64,000 nucleotides of DNA, from contig JAPEVF010000048.1 in the NCBI GenBank assembly GCA_029747585.1, positions 62,001 to 126,000 of the forward strand, read 5' to 3'. Under the pieces are notes generated by a model. The model was not told the origin of the DNA and ran no database searches. It saw only the letters and a list, made by a program, of their open reading frames with translations. A program made the position numbers and the translations under genes. This DNA is from Pleurotus djamor (taxonomy: Eukaryota > Basidiomycota > Agaricomycetes > Agaricales > Pleurotaceae). Position 1 is the first letter of the stretch, and each line of letters opens with the position of its first letter. This document shows positions 47,242-59,244 of the stretch, one piece after another.

Positions 47242-48806
47242 CTATATATTCATTCGAGTCGTTTCGTGCTGCTGTGCTTGGACAAGGCTAGGAAGGACTG
47301 CGATAACATTCTCCCAGCACTGGCTGTAACTTGAAAGGTAGGGCCTGCATTTTATAGTGCATTCTTCAGGCAAGATGACACGGAGGAAGTAAACCACATC
47401 TCCCAAGGAACCTGATATAGGAGAACTTCTGACGTCCAGTGCCCGAAGAGATGGGAACTTAATTGGAGTCGAATCGTGGGGCGGACTAAATTCCCTCGCA
47501 TCAATATTCAAAGAAAGATGTGTCAAGGCGGGACAATGCACGGCGACTCTTGCCAAATCGCTTAGGCACGGGGGTTGGGCACATGCCTCAATAGTATTGT
47601 CGAGCGCGAGTACCTGCAGTAGAGGAAGGGCTTTGACCAATTCGATGAGCTCGTCCGTGCCTATTTTCAAGTCTACTTGTCCGGAGAGGTCGTCGATAAC
47701 GAGCTTTCTGAGGAGTTGACACGATGACAACAGATGCCTCATCTTGGAAAGGGTGAAAGAACGCCTGGTAGTCGATTGGTTAAAACTCTGGACTCCTATG
47801 CGAAGGCTTTCCAAATCTTTGTGATTGGTGGCAATACATGAAAAGAGGGGGTCAAGATCTCCATACTGCTCAGCGTCGACGTTGATGTGGAGGGATTGGA
47901 GTGAGAATAGGCTTTCGTGGAGGAGAGAAAGTCCAAGAGAAAGCGGGGTACGATTTAATTCCAGGTCCTTGAGAACAGCGAAGCTAGATGGGGGGAGGTT
48001 GTATACCATTGACCGTGAATAGTTGCCCAGCCCATGAAGGGATAGCTTCCCAAGGGATGGTAAGGAGGTGACCATTGAGAGCAGCGCGGGGCTCTCGGGA
48101 AATGGAATAGTCAATTGCTTCAGACTTGGGACAGCACTGAGGCATTGAATCCCTATGCAATTGGAGAAGTCGAGCTCGTATGGCCTGTATAAACCGGGGT
48201 CCACAAATAGAGAAAGCCGCTCCAAATGAGGAGAAAACACGGGAACGTAGGTCAGCGAGCCCATCAAAGCATCCCATACTTCCTGGTCTTCCATGTATGG
48301 TATCCAAATCTGGAGGTCTCTGAGACTGGAGCCGAGAAGCATGGGTAGATGTGGAAGCGGGCTGGCGACTGACAACTGGAAGCGGTGGAGCTGGAGATTC
48401 GGAAATAGATCCCTTCGTGGACGGGTCGCAGCCATGATTGGGAATATTGAATATGCATAACTGTCCCAGTCTTCGTCATGCAAAATCCTTACGCGCGAAG
48501 AGTACTTGTAGAAGGTATCCCAAGCCGAAGCAGTGGGGCACCAGTTTGGCTCGGATAAACTCTAAGAACATCAATGCCATGGATTATCATGTATTCAGAT
48601 CTTCAGAATTCACCTACATGCGCTCTGGGGTTTTGAGCCAGCAAGAGTCTCGCCAAAACGACAAAATTTGAGACTTCGTACCAGAGAAGATCGAGTGCTT
48701 CCTGGCACCACGTTCGGTTGACGAGAGCGTTTTCGTAGTTGCACTCCGAGAGATTGAAGATGATCCGGAGCAGATCCCGAGATTCGACGACTGCAGTGAC
48801 GGCCAT
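47242..48806 (-). CDS. F-box/LRR protein, second lineage, member G
   Basis: Two exons: 48618-48806 (63 codons) and 47242-48561, 502 aa, joined by an intron of about 56 nt (GTAGGTG...TCTTAG). Exon 1 is the F-box: MAVTAVVESRDLLRIIFNLS, NALVNRTWCQEALDLLWYEV. Exon 2 opens SLSEPNWCPTASAWDTFYKY, SSRVRIL, then RPRRDLFPNLQLHRFQL and leucine-rich segments (SLGKLSLHGLGN, LPLLQVLALDNTIE, FPSLRALDVRSSPIS). It ends AQQHETTRMNI. Exon 1 has exactly the length of exon 1 in member H, showing recent tandem duplication of G and H. Inferred SCF substrate adaptor. Confidence 0.87.
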
Positions 48807-48846
48807 CGTGAAAGACTACAATGTTGGTCGTGGCGGAGGGGAGGCT

Positions 48847-50692
48847 TTAGGAGTATTTGCTCAAAGGATGCCCAACAGGGGCTATCCCATACCAGGACCG
48901 TACCCGATTCAACGCACCCCGTTGCATGGTTTGGTCAAGCTTCAAGGTCCGACTCTCGAGATTACAGCTATATTCAATAGATCGCGGGTGTATAGACACA
49001 AATTGGTGACAAGAAATCATTTTAAAGTTGATCCACAAGGTTAGGAGCAGTCCTGAATGGCATTGTGACTCATTCGTTACCGAATTGACAAGTTCTTGGA
49101 AAGTACTCACCATCGAAGCGATGTCTATTCGAGATCTCTCATGCCGGCGGGCTTGGCCAAGAAGCGGGAGGAGTTCACCTACACTTTTCCAGCAATTAAC
49201 GTCCTCAGCGGGAAGAAATGTGTTTGCCACGTATTCCACAGTGCACTCCGCAGGAAAGATAGAACTGAGCAATAAGGCTACATCTTCTGCAGGACGGATA
49301 ATGGGAGAACATCTGACATCCCAGCATTGGAGGGAACGGAACCTCGTCGGGGTCATGATTTCAGGAATATCACATATCCTCGCATCCACATTCATGGAAA
49401 GACGTGTTAGGGTGGGGCAGTAGGGAGCCAACTCCGCTAGATTGCATAGACACGGCGGATCATCGCTTGCCTTGAGAGAGTTGCTGAGCTCGAGGTCCTG
49501 CAAGAGAGGGAGGGTCTGGACAATTTCAAGAAGATCGTCCCAGCTCATCTTCAAGTCTACTTGATGGGAGAGATCGATGGCAAGTTTTCTAAGGTGCCTA
49601 CAAGATGATAATAGATGGCTCAGTTCGGAAAACCCAAGAGAGGGCCGGGTTGTTGAATATTCAAGATAGCCGACCTCGATTTGGAGGCTCTCCACATCGC
49701 TGTGATTGGCGGCAATAGATGAGAAGATGGGGTCGAAGTCTCCGAATTTTCCGACTTCAATGTGGATGGAATTGAGTTGAAAGAGGTCTAGTTGGAGGAT
49801 CGCAAGCGCAAGCGAAAGCGGGAGACTGTCCAGTTCCAGAACCTGGACAGCAGGGAAGCTAGATGGGGGAAGCTCATACACTGTCGTGCTTGAGTGGACG
49901 CCCACACCGGTCAGGGAAAGTTGCGTAAGGGAAGGGAAGGAAGTAGCAATCGACACGAGCGAAGGAGCCTCGGGGAACGGAAGGGCCAATTGCTTCAGAC
50001 TTGTAATTGCACTGAGGCATTGAATTCCTATGCAGTTCGAGTGGTCAAGGGAGTATGTTCGTCTGTCAATGCCCCAGATGTCCACTTCTAGATGGACTCG
50101 GCCTAGCTGAGGAGAATGCAAGGGAATGGCGGCCAGGGAGCGCATCAGCGCATCCCATGCATTCATCGACGGTATGCATATTTTGAGGTCGTTGAGAATT
50201 GGGCTGAGGAACATAGATAGATGTGAAAGCGGATCAGCCGAGCTGGGTTGGAACTCAAGGCGCCGTAGGTTCGGAAAAAGGTAGTCTCGGGGACGCGTCG
50301 CAGCCATGATTGCGAATGATGGGGATAAGTCTTCGTCCCATCGACTCCGCGTGTCTTGCAAGACTCTCACCCGCGTGGAATACTTGTAGAAAGTCTCCCA
50401 GCCCGCAGGAGTTGGGGCGCAGTCGAGCACAGACGAATACTAAGAGCATCAGGACGGTTAGTCATCAGCGTTCAACCTGTAGTCAGAGTAATAGTGCACT
50501 TACGCATTTTCTTAAGTTTGGAGGGATGAGAAGTCTCAACAGCACGCGAAAATCCGTAATCCGGTACCAGATACGATCAAGAGCCTCATTGCACCATGCC
50601 CGGCTGACAAGGGCGTTTGTGCGGTGACACGCCGAGAAACTGAATATAATGCGGAGAAGATCTCGGGATGTTACGACGGCAGTGGTGGCCAT
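48847..50692 (-). CDS. F-box/LRR protein, second lineage, member H
   Basis: Exon 1 at 50504-50692 (63 codons: MATTAVVTSRDLLRIIFSFS, NALVSRAWCNEALDRIWYRI), then a 64-nt intron and exon 2 from 50439. Exon 2 reads YSSVLDCAPTPAGWETFYKY, STRVRVL, PRDYLFPNLRRLEF, and leucine-rich segments (LPLLQDLELSNSLKA, FRSLQCWDVRCSPII) close to those of member G. The 3' end is uncertain. G-like homology ends near RRHERSRIDIASM (about 49111), where a GTGAGT donor allows a short last exon; without splicing the frame runs on to 48847 with a tail that looks non-conserved. The coordinates cover the unspliced case. Inferred SCF adaptor. Confidence 0.82.
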
Positions 50693-50991
50693 CGAAGCGA
50701 TCTCGACAAAATGTCGCCAATGGAAAAAGAAAACACTAGAGCCGAACGTGTCAGTGACCGACGCGTTGCCACGCCAGCAACTCTAAACTAGGTGGAACCC
50801 GTGATCGTGACTTCAGGGAAATCTCCAGGGGGATTGGTAGAAAAGGGGGCAGTTGGCAGCGAAATCAATCCAAGGACCAAAAATGCGTGTGTGGTCATGT
50901 CAAACAGTTCAATCCACCCATCATCTTCTACCCAAACAAGGTATCATCTTTATTATATACTCCCGAAAAGCTGAACATGTTTGTCTACGAC

Positions 50992-52658
50992 TTAAAACTC
51001 GGTTCGTTCGCGGTATTGTGCGAGAGCCCTCTCGTGTTGGCGTGCTCTACCTAGTAGGTCGAGCAATTCTCCAACACGACACCAGCACGAAACGTAGCAC
51101 AAGAATTTAGCATTGTATCGTTGAATGACGCAGTCAGTGCGGAAGATGGCACTTAGAAACAGGGCTGTCTTCTCAACAGCATCAGGGGATATCGTGGAAC
51201 ATCCAACGTTCCATGTTCGAAGAGTTGGGAAGATTGCTTCAGCTCGATAATCTGGAACGTAGAATGAATACGCGTCTACCGTCAAAGTGAGGCTCTCCAG
51301 GTAGCGGCAGTAAGGCATCATTTCTACAAGGGTGGATAAATTCGGTGGCTCTTCGCATTCGTCGATGTTGTTGGAAAGCTCAAGCGTTCGCAGTCGAGGG
51401 AAAAATTTGCAGAGGTGTATGAGGTTGTCCGCGTCGACCTCGAGGCTGACTTCTTCGGCGAGAATGATAGAGAGGATGGTGAGATTCTCAAGGGGCTGTA
51501 ACTTGAGGATTGCATTGAAATTTAGATATGCTGTGGGTTCCACATAGTCCGACATTGAGCTTTGTTGGTAAGGAGGGTCACTCGAGGTGATGTAAATTTC
51601 CTTCAGATTGGGGTTCTTTGCAATGGCACTAACGAGGGCGTCTAGATTTTCATGCGTTTCGAGGGTGAGTCGCAGTCTTTCGAGATCAAGGGCCACTTGA
51701 AAGAAACCAAGAATCAAGGACGGGGGAGCCGCGGCCACCTCCAGGGATCTGAGATCCGGTAAATTGAGGGGAGGAAGGATGTACACCGGGTTGGACGGAA
51801 TCCTAGTCCCATACAGGATGAGTTCGCTGAGTGTAGGAATAGACGCGATGTGGAATAACAACGCAAGACTTCTCGGAAACGGAAGTTTCAACCGCTTGAG
51901 CCTCTTCAAGTTTTTGAGCGTTCGGATCCCCACGCAGTCCTCGTCTTCTTCGAACATAAACAATTTTCCATATAGTTCAACGTGTATTTCCAAGTTCTCC
52001 AGGGAGGGGGAATGTACATGGAGATAGGACAGCGCGATACTCAGTTCCCGCCATTGGTCCATGGACAAGATGTCGATTCGAAGTGTCGCTAGGTTGGGAC
52101 CAAGAAACATGGGCAAATAGAGCAGTGGTTCAACCGCACCTGGAACAAAGCGGAGGATCTTAAGGTTCGGGAAAAAGCATTGGAGGGGGCGCGTCGCAGC
52201 TACGGTAGGGAGTATGGATGGTAGGCGGTCATCCCATTCCTCCTCACAGTCCCCATACTGAAGTACTCTCACCCTCGAAGAGCATCTGAGGAAAACATCC
52301 CATGTTTCAGAGGTGGGACGCCAATTGTTGAATGGGTACTAGAAACAAATCGACCATAAGTTGAAATTAAAAAAAANTCGAAAACGATTCATACATCTGT
52401 CCCCCAAAGCTTCCAAGGCACCAATTTCACCAGTAAGTCCCAGATATCTGGAACGTTATACCAGAGGGCATCGAGGGCATCGTTGCACCAAGCTCTGCAA
52501 ACAAGAGCATTGACGTAATTGCACCCAATGGGTAAGAATTTGAAGATACGAAGACGAAGTTCAGGAGAGGACACGACATCCCTTGGCGCGGAGCTGACAC
52601 TGTCCAAATTGTAGAAAAAGACGTCGTGGTTGTGCTTCAGGAATTCGATGGCAGACAT
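50992..52658 (-). CDS. F-box/LRR protein, second lineage, member I
   Basis: Two exons (52395-52658, 50992-52338), 536 aa. The N-terminus is longer than in G and H: about 30 residues (MSAIEFLKHNHDVFFYNLDS) precede the F-box SSPELRLRIFKFLP, NALVCRAWCNDALDALWYNV. Exon 2 begins YPFNNWRPTSETWDVFLRCS, SRVRVLQYG, then LQCFFPNLKILRF and leucine-rich segments (LKRLKRLKLPFPRSL, LPDLRSLEVAAAPPS, FPTLRTWNVGCSTIS); it ends RERTEF. A longer in-frame start at 52760 exists, but the sequence there is not F-box-like. The intron contains an n after an A run at 52377. It is tandem with G and H on the same strand. Confidence 0.85.
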
Positions 52659-52833
52659 CCTGAACTGAATGAGGAAAGAAAACGCCCAAACGTGACCGCG
52701 TTGAATCTTAGACCCAGGGGGCGGATTCAGGAGGCAGGGCGACATGGATGAACGAGACAAGCTGGCATACAGACGACTGAGGTGCTACTACGTGATATAC
52801 ATACACTGTGTATACTTATGGTTAGAGAGTGTA

Positions 52834-54099
52834 TCAGCCTTGCCAGACCGGGGGACCGGCTGGGAATTTTCACGTCAAGATGATCAGATATAGAACAGTG
52901 AGGGGATATGAAGACTTACGAGGGGTGTAACCGGAGTAGCCAGCAGGAAGGTTGTAAATGTTGAGGACCTAGTAGAAGGATGGAGATTAGTTTATATACA
53001 CGCGGCTAGTGGGAAAGACTTACAATTCCTGGTTCGGTTCCCGAATAAGCACCAGGGAACGACGTGGTTGGGAAAGGAACACCATTTCCTCCACCAACGA
53101 CATTTATCTGAGCGCACCCGATGTAGAACTAGTATTCACGTCAGCGTGTGTTTATAAGCATGGGAAATCTATCAGGATGAAGACATACTTGGGCATCACC
53201 GGGGTTGCTCGCGATGTGGAGGGCGATGTGTTCAATTCTCAGGAGATATTCACCTATAGGCATGAACGTAAACAAAGTTGCCTTTTGTCATGTAGCGAGG
53301 AACGATGGATAACGAAAGCTCACCGTTGGGAACGCTGGCAGGAATGTTGAACCTGACTTCATTGACATCTACCACAAGTGTCAGGATAACCCTTTCGACG
53401 CCAAGAGACCCATGTGTTGGACACTACTCTAGTACGTACTCGCAGAATCAAAGATAAGGCCAGTGCTGGGCGTCCATCCTGGCGCCCACTCCCAAATTTT
53501 GAACCATGTGTTTCCGAGGCCAGCAGAGTTGGAGTTGGCGGCGGGTGAAGCTGGGGTCAAGTAAGCCTTGAAAGATAAAGTTTTGAGGTCTATCACACGG
53601 TTAAAGAATAGGAAAGATCCGTTCTTACATCAAAGTAACCAGGATGGCCTAGAGATAGTCAAGAATCGGATGAGCTCTAAAGGGCATTGACGTATGAATT
53701 CCACGAACCCATCGTATTCGATGCTCGGAAACCGACTTCTGAGCCAGCTACGACGGTCGCTGTGCTAGTTTGACTGGCAGAGTTCGAGTCAAGCTCGAAA
53801 CATCTGAAAGCCTGGCTGTGGACGTCTTGAATCTATATGCCCAAGTCAGTTAGGACACGATGTACTCCACATAGATAAATAGACAAACGGGGCCGTTCGA
53901 CCAGTGGTTCTCGGTTACGCGGACATACTGCCATTCACTGGTAACGGTGTTGTTGACGATGAATTGGGGGAAGGTGTCTAGACAGGTGTACAGATAATTG
54001 GGTTAGCAAGATATTGCCTTGAGACTGGCCATCCTACACACAGTGAGCGGAGGCAATCTGGATTGCGGCAGCCAGGAAGGCAGTCAGGGCGAAGCGCAT
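52834..54099 (-). CDS. AA9 lytic polysaccharide monooxygenase
   Basis: Ten exons (54042-54099, 53889-53977, 53709-53832, 53629-53648, 53440-53566, 53324-53368, 53189-53253, 53024-53128, 52920-52968, 52834-52859) give 235 aa. A signal peptide ([18 protein letters not shown]) ends just before His-Tyr-Thr-Phe-Pro, so the mature protein begins with the copper-binding His. Also seen: [39 protein letters not shown] (second copper His), [28 protein letters not shown] and [16 protein letters not shown] (axial Tyr). AA9 enzymes oxidatively cleave cellulose outside the cell. There is no C-terminal cellulose-binding module; the end is GPPVWQG. The model is assembled from short exons but closes in frame. 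Confidence 0.92.
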
Positions 54100-55570
54100 C
54101 GTGATAGATTCAGCCTGTGAGGAGGAAGGAGGAATCGTGAATGATACTACCTCGGTCACCTATAAGTAGTCGGATAACGCGGTCTCATATATCTGGGAAA
54201 ACGATGAGAAATCATGACAATGTGGAGGCTGACACGAGTTGGTCTGCCCGGAAAAAGTCTTGAGGGGTTTTCGCGCCGTTATAGCGTCGTTAGGGCAAGT
54301 GGGCTGATCGAAGACGAACATGAGGAGCGGAAATGCCGCGCAAGGAGATTTCGAATTCATATTCTGTCACAGGTTTGGTGAGATCCAAATGGTATTGACT
54401 CTTGGTCATGACTAGTTTCTGAGCCAATAATCATTGAAAGCGGGTCAAGGTCGATATTTCAGCGGAAAAATGAGGAGCTGGGGTGACGTCCCCAAGTCAT
54501 TCGCCATTTCCGAGGATTATTGGAAAGTCGAGACCCATTCAGTCCAAGTTCAAGATGCAACGTACGTCCGGCCTCTTCGTGAAGCGGCCCGCCACAAGGA
54601 AATTGGAAGTAGACAATGTCGATGGTCACGTGGCAGAGTGCCAATTGTGACAAGACAGATTGGATGAATTCGTAACCGCAGACGTCTCGGAGACGGCGGC
54701 GGAGGGAGAGGCGGAGGGAGATCGCTGAGGCTCAGGCGGGAACTTGATGTAGCGTTTCTTGACATCCAGGGCAAGCAAGGCTGCTTTGCTTTGCTTCTGC
54801 AGACTACCATTCACGGTGTTGTTCTCGTTGGACTGCGAGGGGTTGCATTCATCGCCGGAGGAAGTCAGGGCTAAAGGCGAGGGAGACTAGGGTTGGGAGG
54901 GAGGGGGAGGGAGGCAGTTCAGGCATTGGTCGAATGTGAATAGGGTTTGCGCACCAGAGGAAGGGATGTTGCTTGATGATGGAGATGAACCGCGAGGTAC
55001 GTGCGGATGAACTAGGAGTACTCCCTTCTCCGAATTTACTTACACCTTGCAACAAATTTAGGTCACTCGAGTAGGAACCTCCCAGCAAGCCGGTTCAGAT
55101 TTCCTCTTCGCCGTATCCGATTTTCATGGGACAGGCAGAAAGTTGTGGAAGCTGCAAGCTTTTGTTCAGCGATCACCTCGAAGAAAGGCATGAAAACCCT
55201 ACCAGTACAACGATGGGCGTCGCCATGGAAGACCTTCGCTTGAGCAAGTTGAAGGAGAGCCTCAGAGCAGTATAGGGCGCTGGGAATGAGTCCAGAGCTG
55301 GATAGTATTGCGTATACGCTCATCGAATAATAAAACAAGCCAGTTAAATTGGAGAAGGGGAACGAAAAGCAACAATAAAGAATGTAGATGTATAAGTAAT
55401 GCCGAAAACGTCCACAAGTCCGTTTGATATGATAGAATGAGGAGGATGTCATGGGGGAGTCAAAAGCGAATAAACGAATGTCTATGGTCCTGCAAAAAGG
55501 CTCCTGAACCAACCAGGGATTGGCAAATGGTCATACGTATATCTTCGTCATTAATGAGAGTCAGAGGAAT
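54100..55570. other. region without a confirmed gene
   Basis: About 1.5 kb between the AA9 start and the membrane-protein stop. A minus-strand frame around 54626-54860 encodes a plausible segment (NGSLQKQSKAALLALDVKKR, then Ser/Pro-rich) preceded by acceptor-like CCTTTAG, and 54849-55088 could supply earlier exons, but no full model could be built and no family is recognised. The 55.1-55.57 kb part is AT-rich and probably 3' untranslated sequence. Confidence 0.35.
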
Positions 55571-56929
55571 TTATGCAGCGTTGAGAGCGAGTTCAATCGG
55601 GCAGTTGGCACCGATGATGGTTGTTGAAGCATGATGCGTCGAAGGGAGCCCGATGATGTTCATATCAAGAACAAGCCGGAACTGCAGCCCCGTACGTTCA
55701 CCAGCCCCAGAGTTCCTGCAGCTGTTGTACCAATTCTTCCCTGTAGAAAACACACTGTGAGAACGATTTTGGCAGGATAGAGATGATGAGGTCATACAAG
55801 TCTGATCGGTGTCATTGGTAGTTACGTATGTGAAGTTCAAGGGCAGTTGGATCTCGGGGTACGCCTTCGCTGGGAGGGTCCTGCTTCCCAAGTCGCCAGT
55901 CCCTACGAGAACGGTGGTCTCCAGGTCGTACACGCTAGCTCGGAGGTGCGTGAAGCGCACAGGCAAGAAATTATCCTGTGTGTTAACCTGGAGATTGGCG
56001 AAAGCGGGGAAACTGAAGTTGGCTGGCAAGCGATTGAAGGTCGTTGGTACAGCTTCTGCCCAATCGCCTGTTGCATTTCCGAGTGGTGAGTTACCGTCAA
56101 AGGCGAAGCCTGGTACGCGGGGTATGGTGAATGCGAGCACAACGGCAATGCTGATCAAAGACGGCGAGAATCAGCCGCACGGAAACTGGGGGACATAGAT
56201 GGGACGTACGCGCAGCACAAGCCGAAGATGAACCAGATGAGGGTTCGACGATTAAACCAGCGTCCACAAAGCCCAATTTCATTGCGATTCCATCTCTTCC
56301 AGAATTCTTTTCTACCTTCCCGTTTCGCCTCGCGACGACCTGATTTCGTCATATTCTTCAGCTCATCACGCCGCCATTCTGGACCCATTGTTGGGACAGT
56401 GACCATCTCCACAGGTGCTCCAGTCTTGGAGCTTGCGGTATCATATTCAGCTTTAGGTGAGGCTACGGCGGGAAGGGGTTGGTAACTATGATTGATCGTG
56501 AGTAAAGGATAAATTTCACAAGTACAAGGACAAAACTCACGCTGCTGGGTCCTGCTTTCCAAACGCCGTGCTATATCTCGGGCCAGCATTGTTGAAATCG
56601 GAGAACACATCCCAAACAGGCCCCGTGCCAGCTTCCTCCTCGTCCCGACCTCCTTTCAATGGCTCTGACCTTGCACCTGGGAAAAATGTCTCCCTTGTAT
56701 ATCCACCGCTAGGTCTTGGCTGACCATTCAGCAGGTCTGTGCTGACTCGTGATGCTTGCTCTGGGTTGTAGAACGACGATGCTGAATCCCTGCGCGGTCT
56801 TGCCTGCGCTCCCACCGGTGGGCTGGCGTACTGCTGTTCAGGCGAAGTGTACTCGTTGTTTAGAGCATCGAAAGAGCTTTTGCGGCCTCCGTAGAAAGAT
56901 GATACGGTCGATTTCCTGTCCGCATCCAT
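55571..56929 (-). CDS. type II single-pass membrane protein, LEA2-like lumenal domain
   Basis: Four exons (56541-56929, 56210-56485, 55798-56150, 55571-55740) give 395 aa. Residues 1-200 are polar and Ser/Arg/Glu-rich (MDADRKSTVSSFYGGRKSSF) and end in a strongly basic stretch (MTKSGRREAKREGRKEFWKR). A hydrophobic segment follows (TLIWFIFGLCCAIGIAVVLA), placing the N-terminus in the cytoplasm by the positive-inside rule. The lumenal part has N-glycosylation sequons and a beta-rich pattern (LPANFSFPAFANLQVNTQDN, FTHLRASVYDLETTVLVG) like LEA14/LEA2-type domains of fungal vacuolar proteins. The domain name is tentative and function is unknown. It is divergent from F-box J. Confidence 0.75.
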
Positions 56930-57200
56930 AGTTGACGTCTCGAAGAGTGCCCCAAGTGAATTGTGGGTAAGGACCTTGGGGAAGGGGAATAAGAAGGTGC
57001 TACTCTGTGAGATGCATGCCTGACATGAACTCAGTGATCGTGAGAACATTTTACTAACCGTGAGAAGGGTGGTGGGATCTCGGTGCACGTGGAAGGTCGG
57101 TCTCCTGGTCCTTGCGTAGCTTGTCTTCAAGCTGAAAGGTAAATTTCTGTTGCTTCCATTAGTCCTACCGCTCAATGACAATTATCCTGGATAGGGAAAA
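56930..57200. promoter_or_regulatory. bidirectional promoter region
   Basis: 271 bp between divergent starts of the membrane-protein gene and F-box J. No TATA box identified; a minus-strand open extension into this region is unsupported. Confidence 0.35.
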
Positions 57201-58769
57201 ATGGACAAAGTCTTGTCTATGCCTGAACTGCTTCGTCTCGTTTTCGAACATGCAACCAAAAAGCAAAACGCCGTCCATGCTCGCGTCTGCAAGGCTTGGC
57301 TCGATGAGGCTTTGGATGCTATTTGGCATGATGTGTCATTGCGTCGTCTGCTGGATATTCTTGCTCCAGGACGCTACGATCCCAAAGAAGGCTTTTGGGT
57401 TTGTCGATGTCCTCTGATGCTCGTCCTGGCCAAGGTCGCTCATCATAACCGCGTATAAGTATAGGTTTTCAATCGAAGGCTCTCACCAGCAGACTGGGGC
57501 AGACTTCATCGCTACGCTCCTCGAGTGCGTAGATTGAGTAGTATCGACGGGATCTCTTCACGCGTCTTTCACAACATTTCTACCACCCGACCTTCTCTGG
57601 AGTTCTTGCCGAACTTGCGCCGCCTCGACTTCACGGCTGCCCCCTCGGAATTCTTGCCCTTGTTCCTCACGAGTGCCTTGAGGTCTCTGGATTTCTCTCC
57701 TCGAATTGGCGAAGACCCCGCAGTTCCTTCAGTCCTACTTTACGTTGGCGCACGCTCACCAAACCTCACCTCCTTATGCCTGAGGCACGGCATCACAGCT
57801 TCTGACGAGCTTGAAGAGGCTCTAGTGAACATGTTCCAATCTCTCCGTCAACTCACCATCTTGCACATACCCAATCGCCTTTTGACCTCTCCTGTCGTCT
57901 CTGTTCTTTCCCACCTCCCGTGTTTAAGCGCTTTATATGGAGAAGAAATTCCTTACTCAAACCTAGGACCTGAGGACTATGCCCAGATGCCAACGGAGGG
58001 GGACTGTGGCAGTTTCCCGTCTCTCAAGACCCTCATCCTTCGACTACGCTTTCCAGATCTCATACGCTGGCTATCTTATCGCCCCATCTCGTCCTTGACC
58101 AATTTCCACGTCGGTCCTATGGCGGTTGTGACAGCGGATAATTATTCACGGCTGATCCAGTTTGCTGCTGCTAGCTCGCCGAAGTTGGAACATTTCTCTC
58201 TACAAAGCCTCTACCACCTAGAGCCTCCCATCATCGCCGAACCACTCAGCTTTGGTCACCTACGTTCTGTGTTACAAATGAGCAACCTCATTTCCCTCTG
58301 GATTCGTCACCCACATCCGTTGAATATCACACAGTCCGAGCTCATCACTCTTTTGACATCGCTTCCAACTCTGACGACACTTTTCCTAAACCCGTATCCC
58401 GAGAACCCTGTACCTCATGGAAGCCTTTCCTTCGACCTCACTATGTTGGCTGCAATAGCCCCCTACTGCTCACGTCTCACCGAGCTCGGCCTCTGCATGT
58501 CTTCGCCTGGGATTCCCTTCCCCGATGTCAGTGTTTCAAGCACCTTCGAGTCGCTGACACAGCTGCATGTCGGTCGATCCCCATGCAACGATGACGTATT
58601 TGAAGTGGCATCATTCTTAAGTCAATTGATACCAGAGCGATGCATTCTCAGTCATTCGGATTGCGAGAAATGGGCAGAGGTTAGCGATGTTTTTCTACCA
58701 ACCTTTTTCCGAGTCCATGCACGTTTTGAGCAGCGACTACGAGAAGGGAGTCCAAGCCTAGTGGTGTGA
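57201..58769 (+). CDS. F-box/LRR protein, second lineage, member J
   Basis: Two exons (57201-57398, 57465-58769), 500 aa. Exon 1 is the F-box: MDKVLSMPELLRLVFEHATK, NAVHARVCKAWLDEALDAIW. The intron uses GTTTGT...TATAG. Exon 2 starts VFNRRLSPADWGRLHRYAPR, VRRLSSIDG, SLEFLPNLRRLDF, with leucine-rich segments (FPSLKTLILRLRFPD, LPTLTTLFLNPYPEN, LTELGLCMSSPGIP) and ends EGSPSLVV. It is the intact relative of pseudogene K, about 0.5 kb away in convergent orientation. Inferred SCF adaptor. Confidence 0.87.
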
Positions 58770-59244
58770 GCCCTTTCGCTCTATACTTACTTTCTTTTCC
58801 CTTTATCCAAGTTTCCGCATGTTTTTGTTACAGTAGCTCATCGCTCTCTTATTATGTACTATAAATACTTCCCCGTGTACATGCCCTCCTAGCTGTCGGC
58901 TGTTGTAATATAAACAGCTTCCAAACAACCCTCCGGTTCATATATGGAGAGATATGTGATTAGTATGTTTTGAAGCAGTAATCTCCACAATCGTTCTATA
59001 GGTTCCATTGTTTGACTAAGACCCACTGTAACACATGCCTGGGGTACGCCTAAGCACGAGGTGGGCCAGAGTCCTACCAGGCAGAATCCTACAAAAGACG
59101 AACGCTTCCCAAAGTATGGCACTCTGATGAAAGGACTGTTATTGGAGGACTTTACGTCGCCACGACCACCCCCAGAATGACGCATGAGGCTACCTAATCG
59201 TTATCCGTTCATAGTCGTACGTGTATTGAGCCATCACTACAAAG
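58770..59244. other. intergenic, convergent tails of F-box J and K
   Basis: About 475 bp. AT-rich stretch at 58850-58870 could hold polyadenylation signals for J. The one minus-strand open frame here has no domain. Confidence 0.4.
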
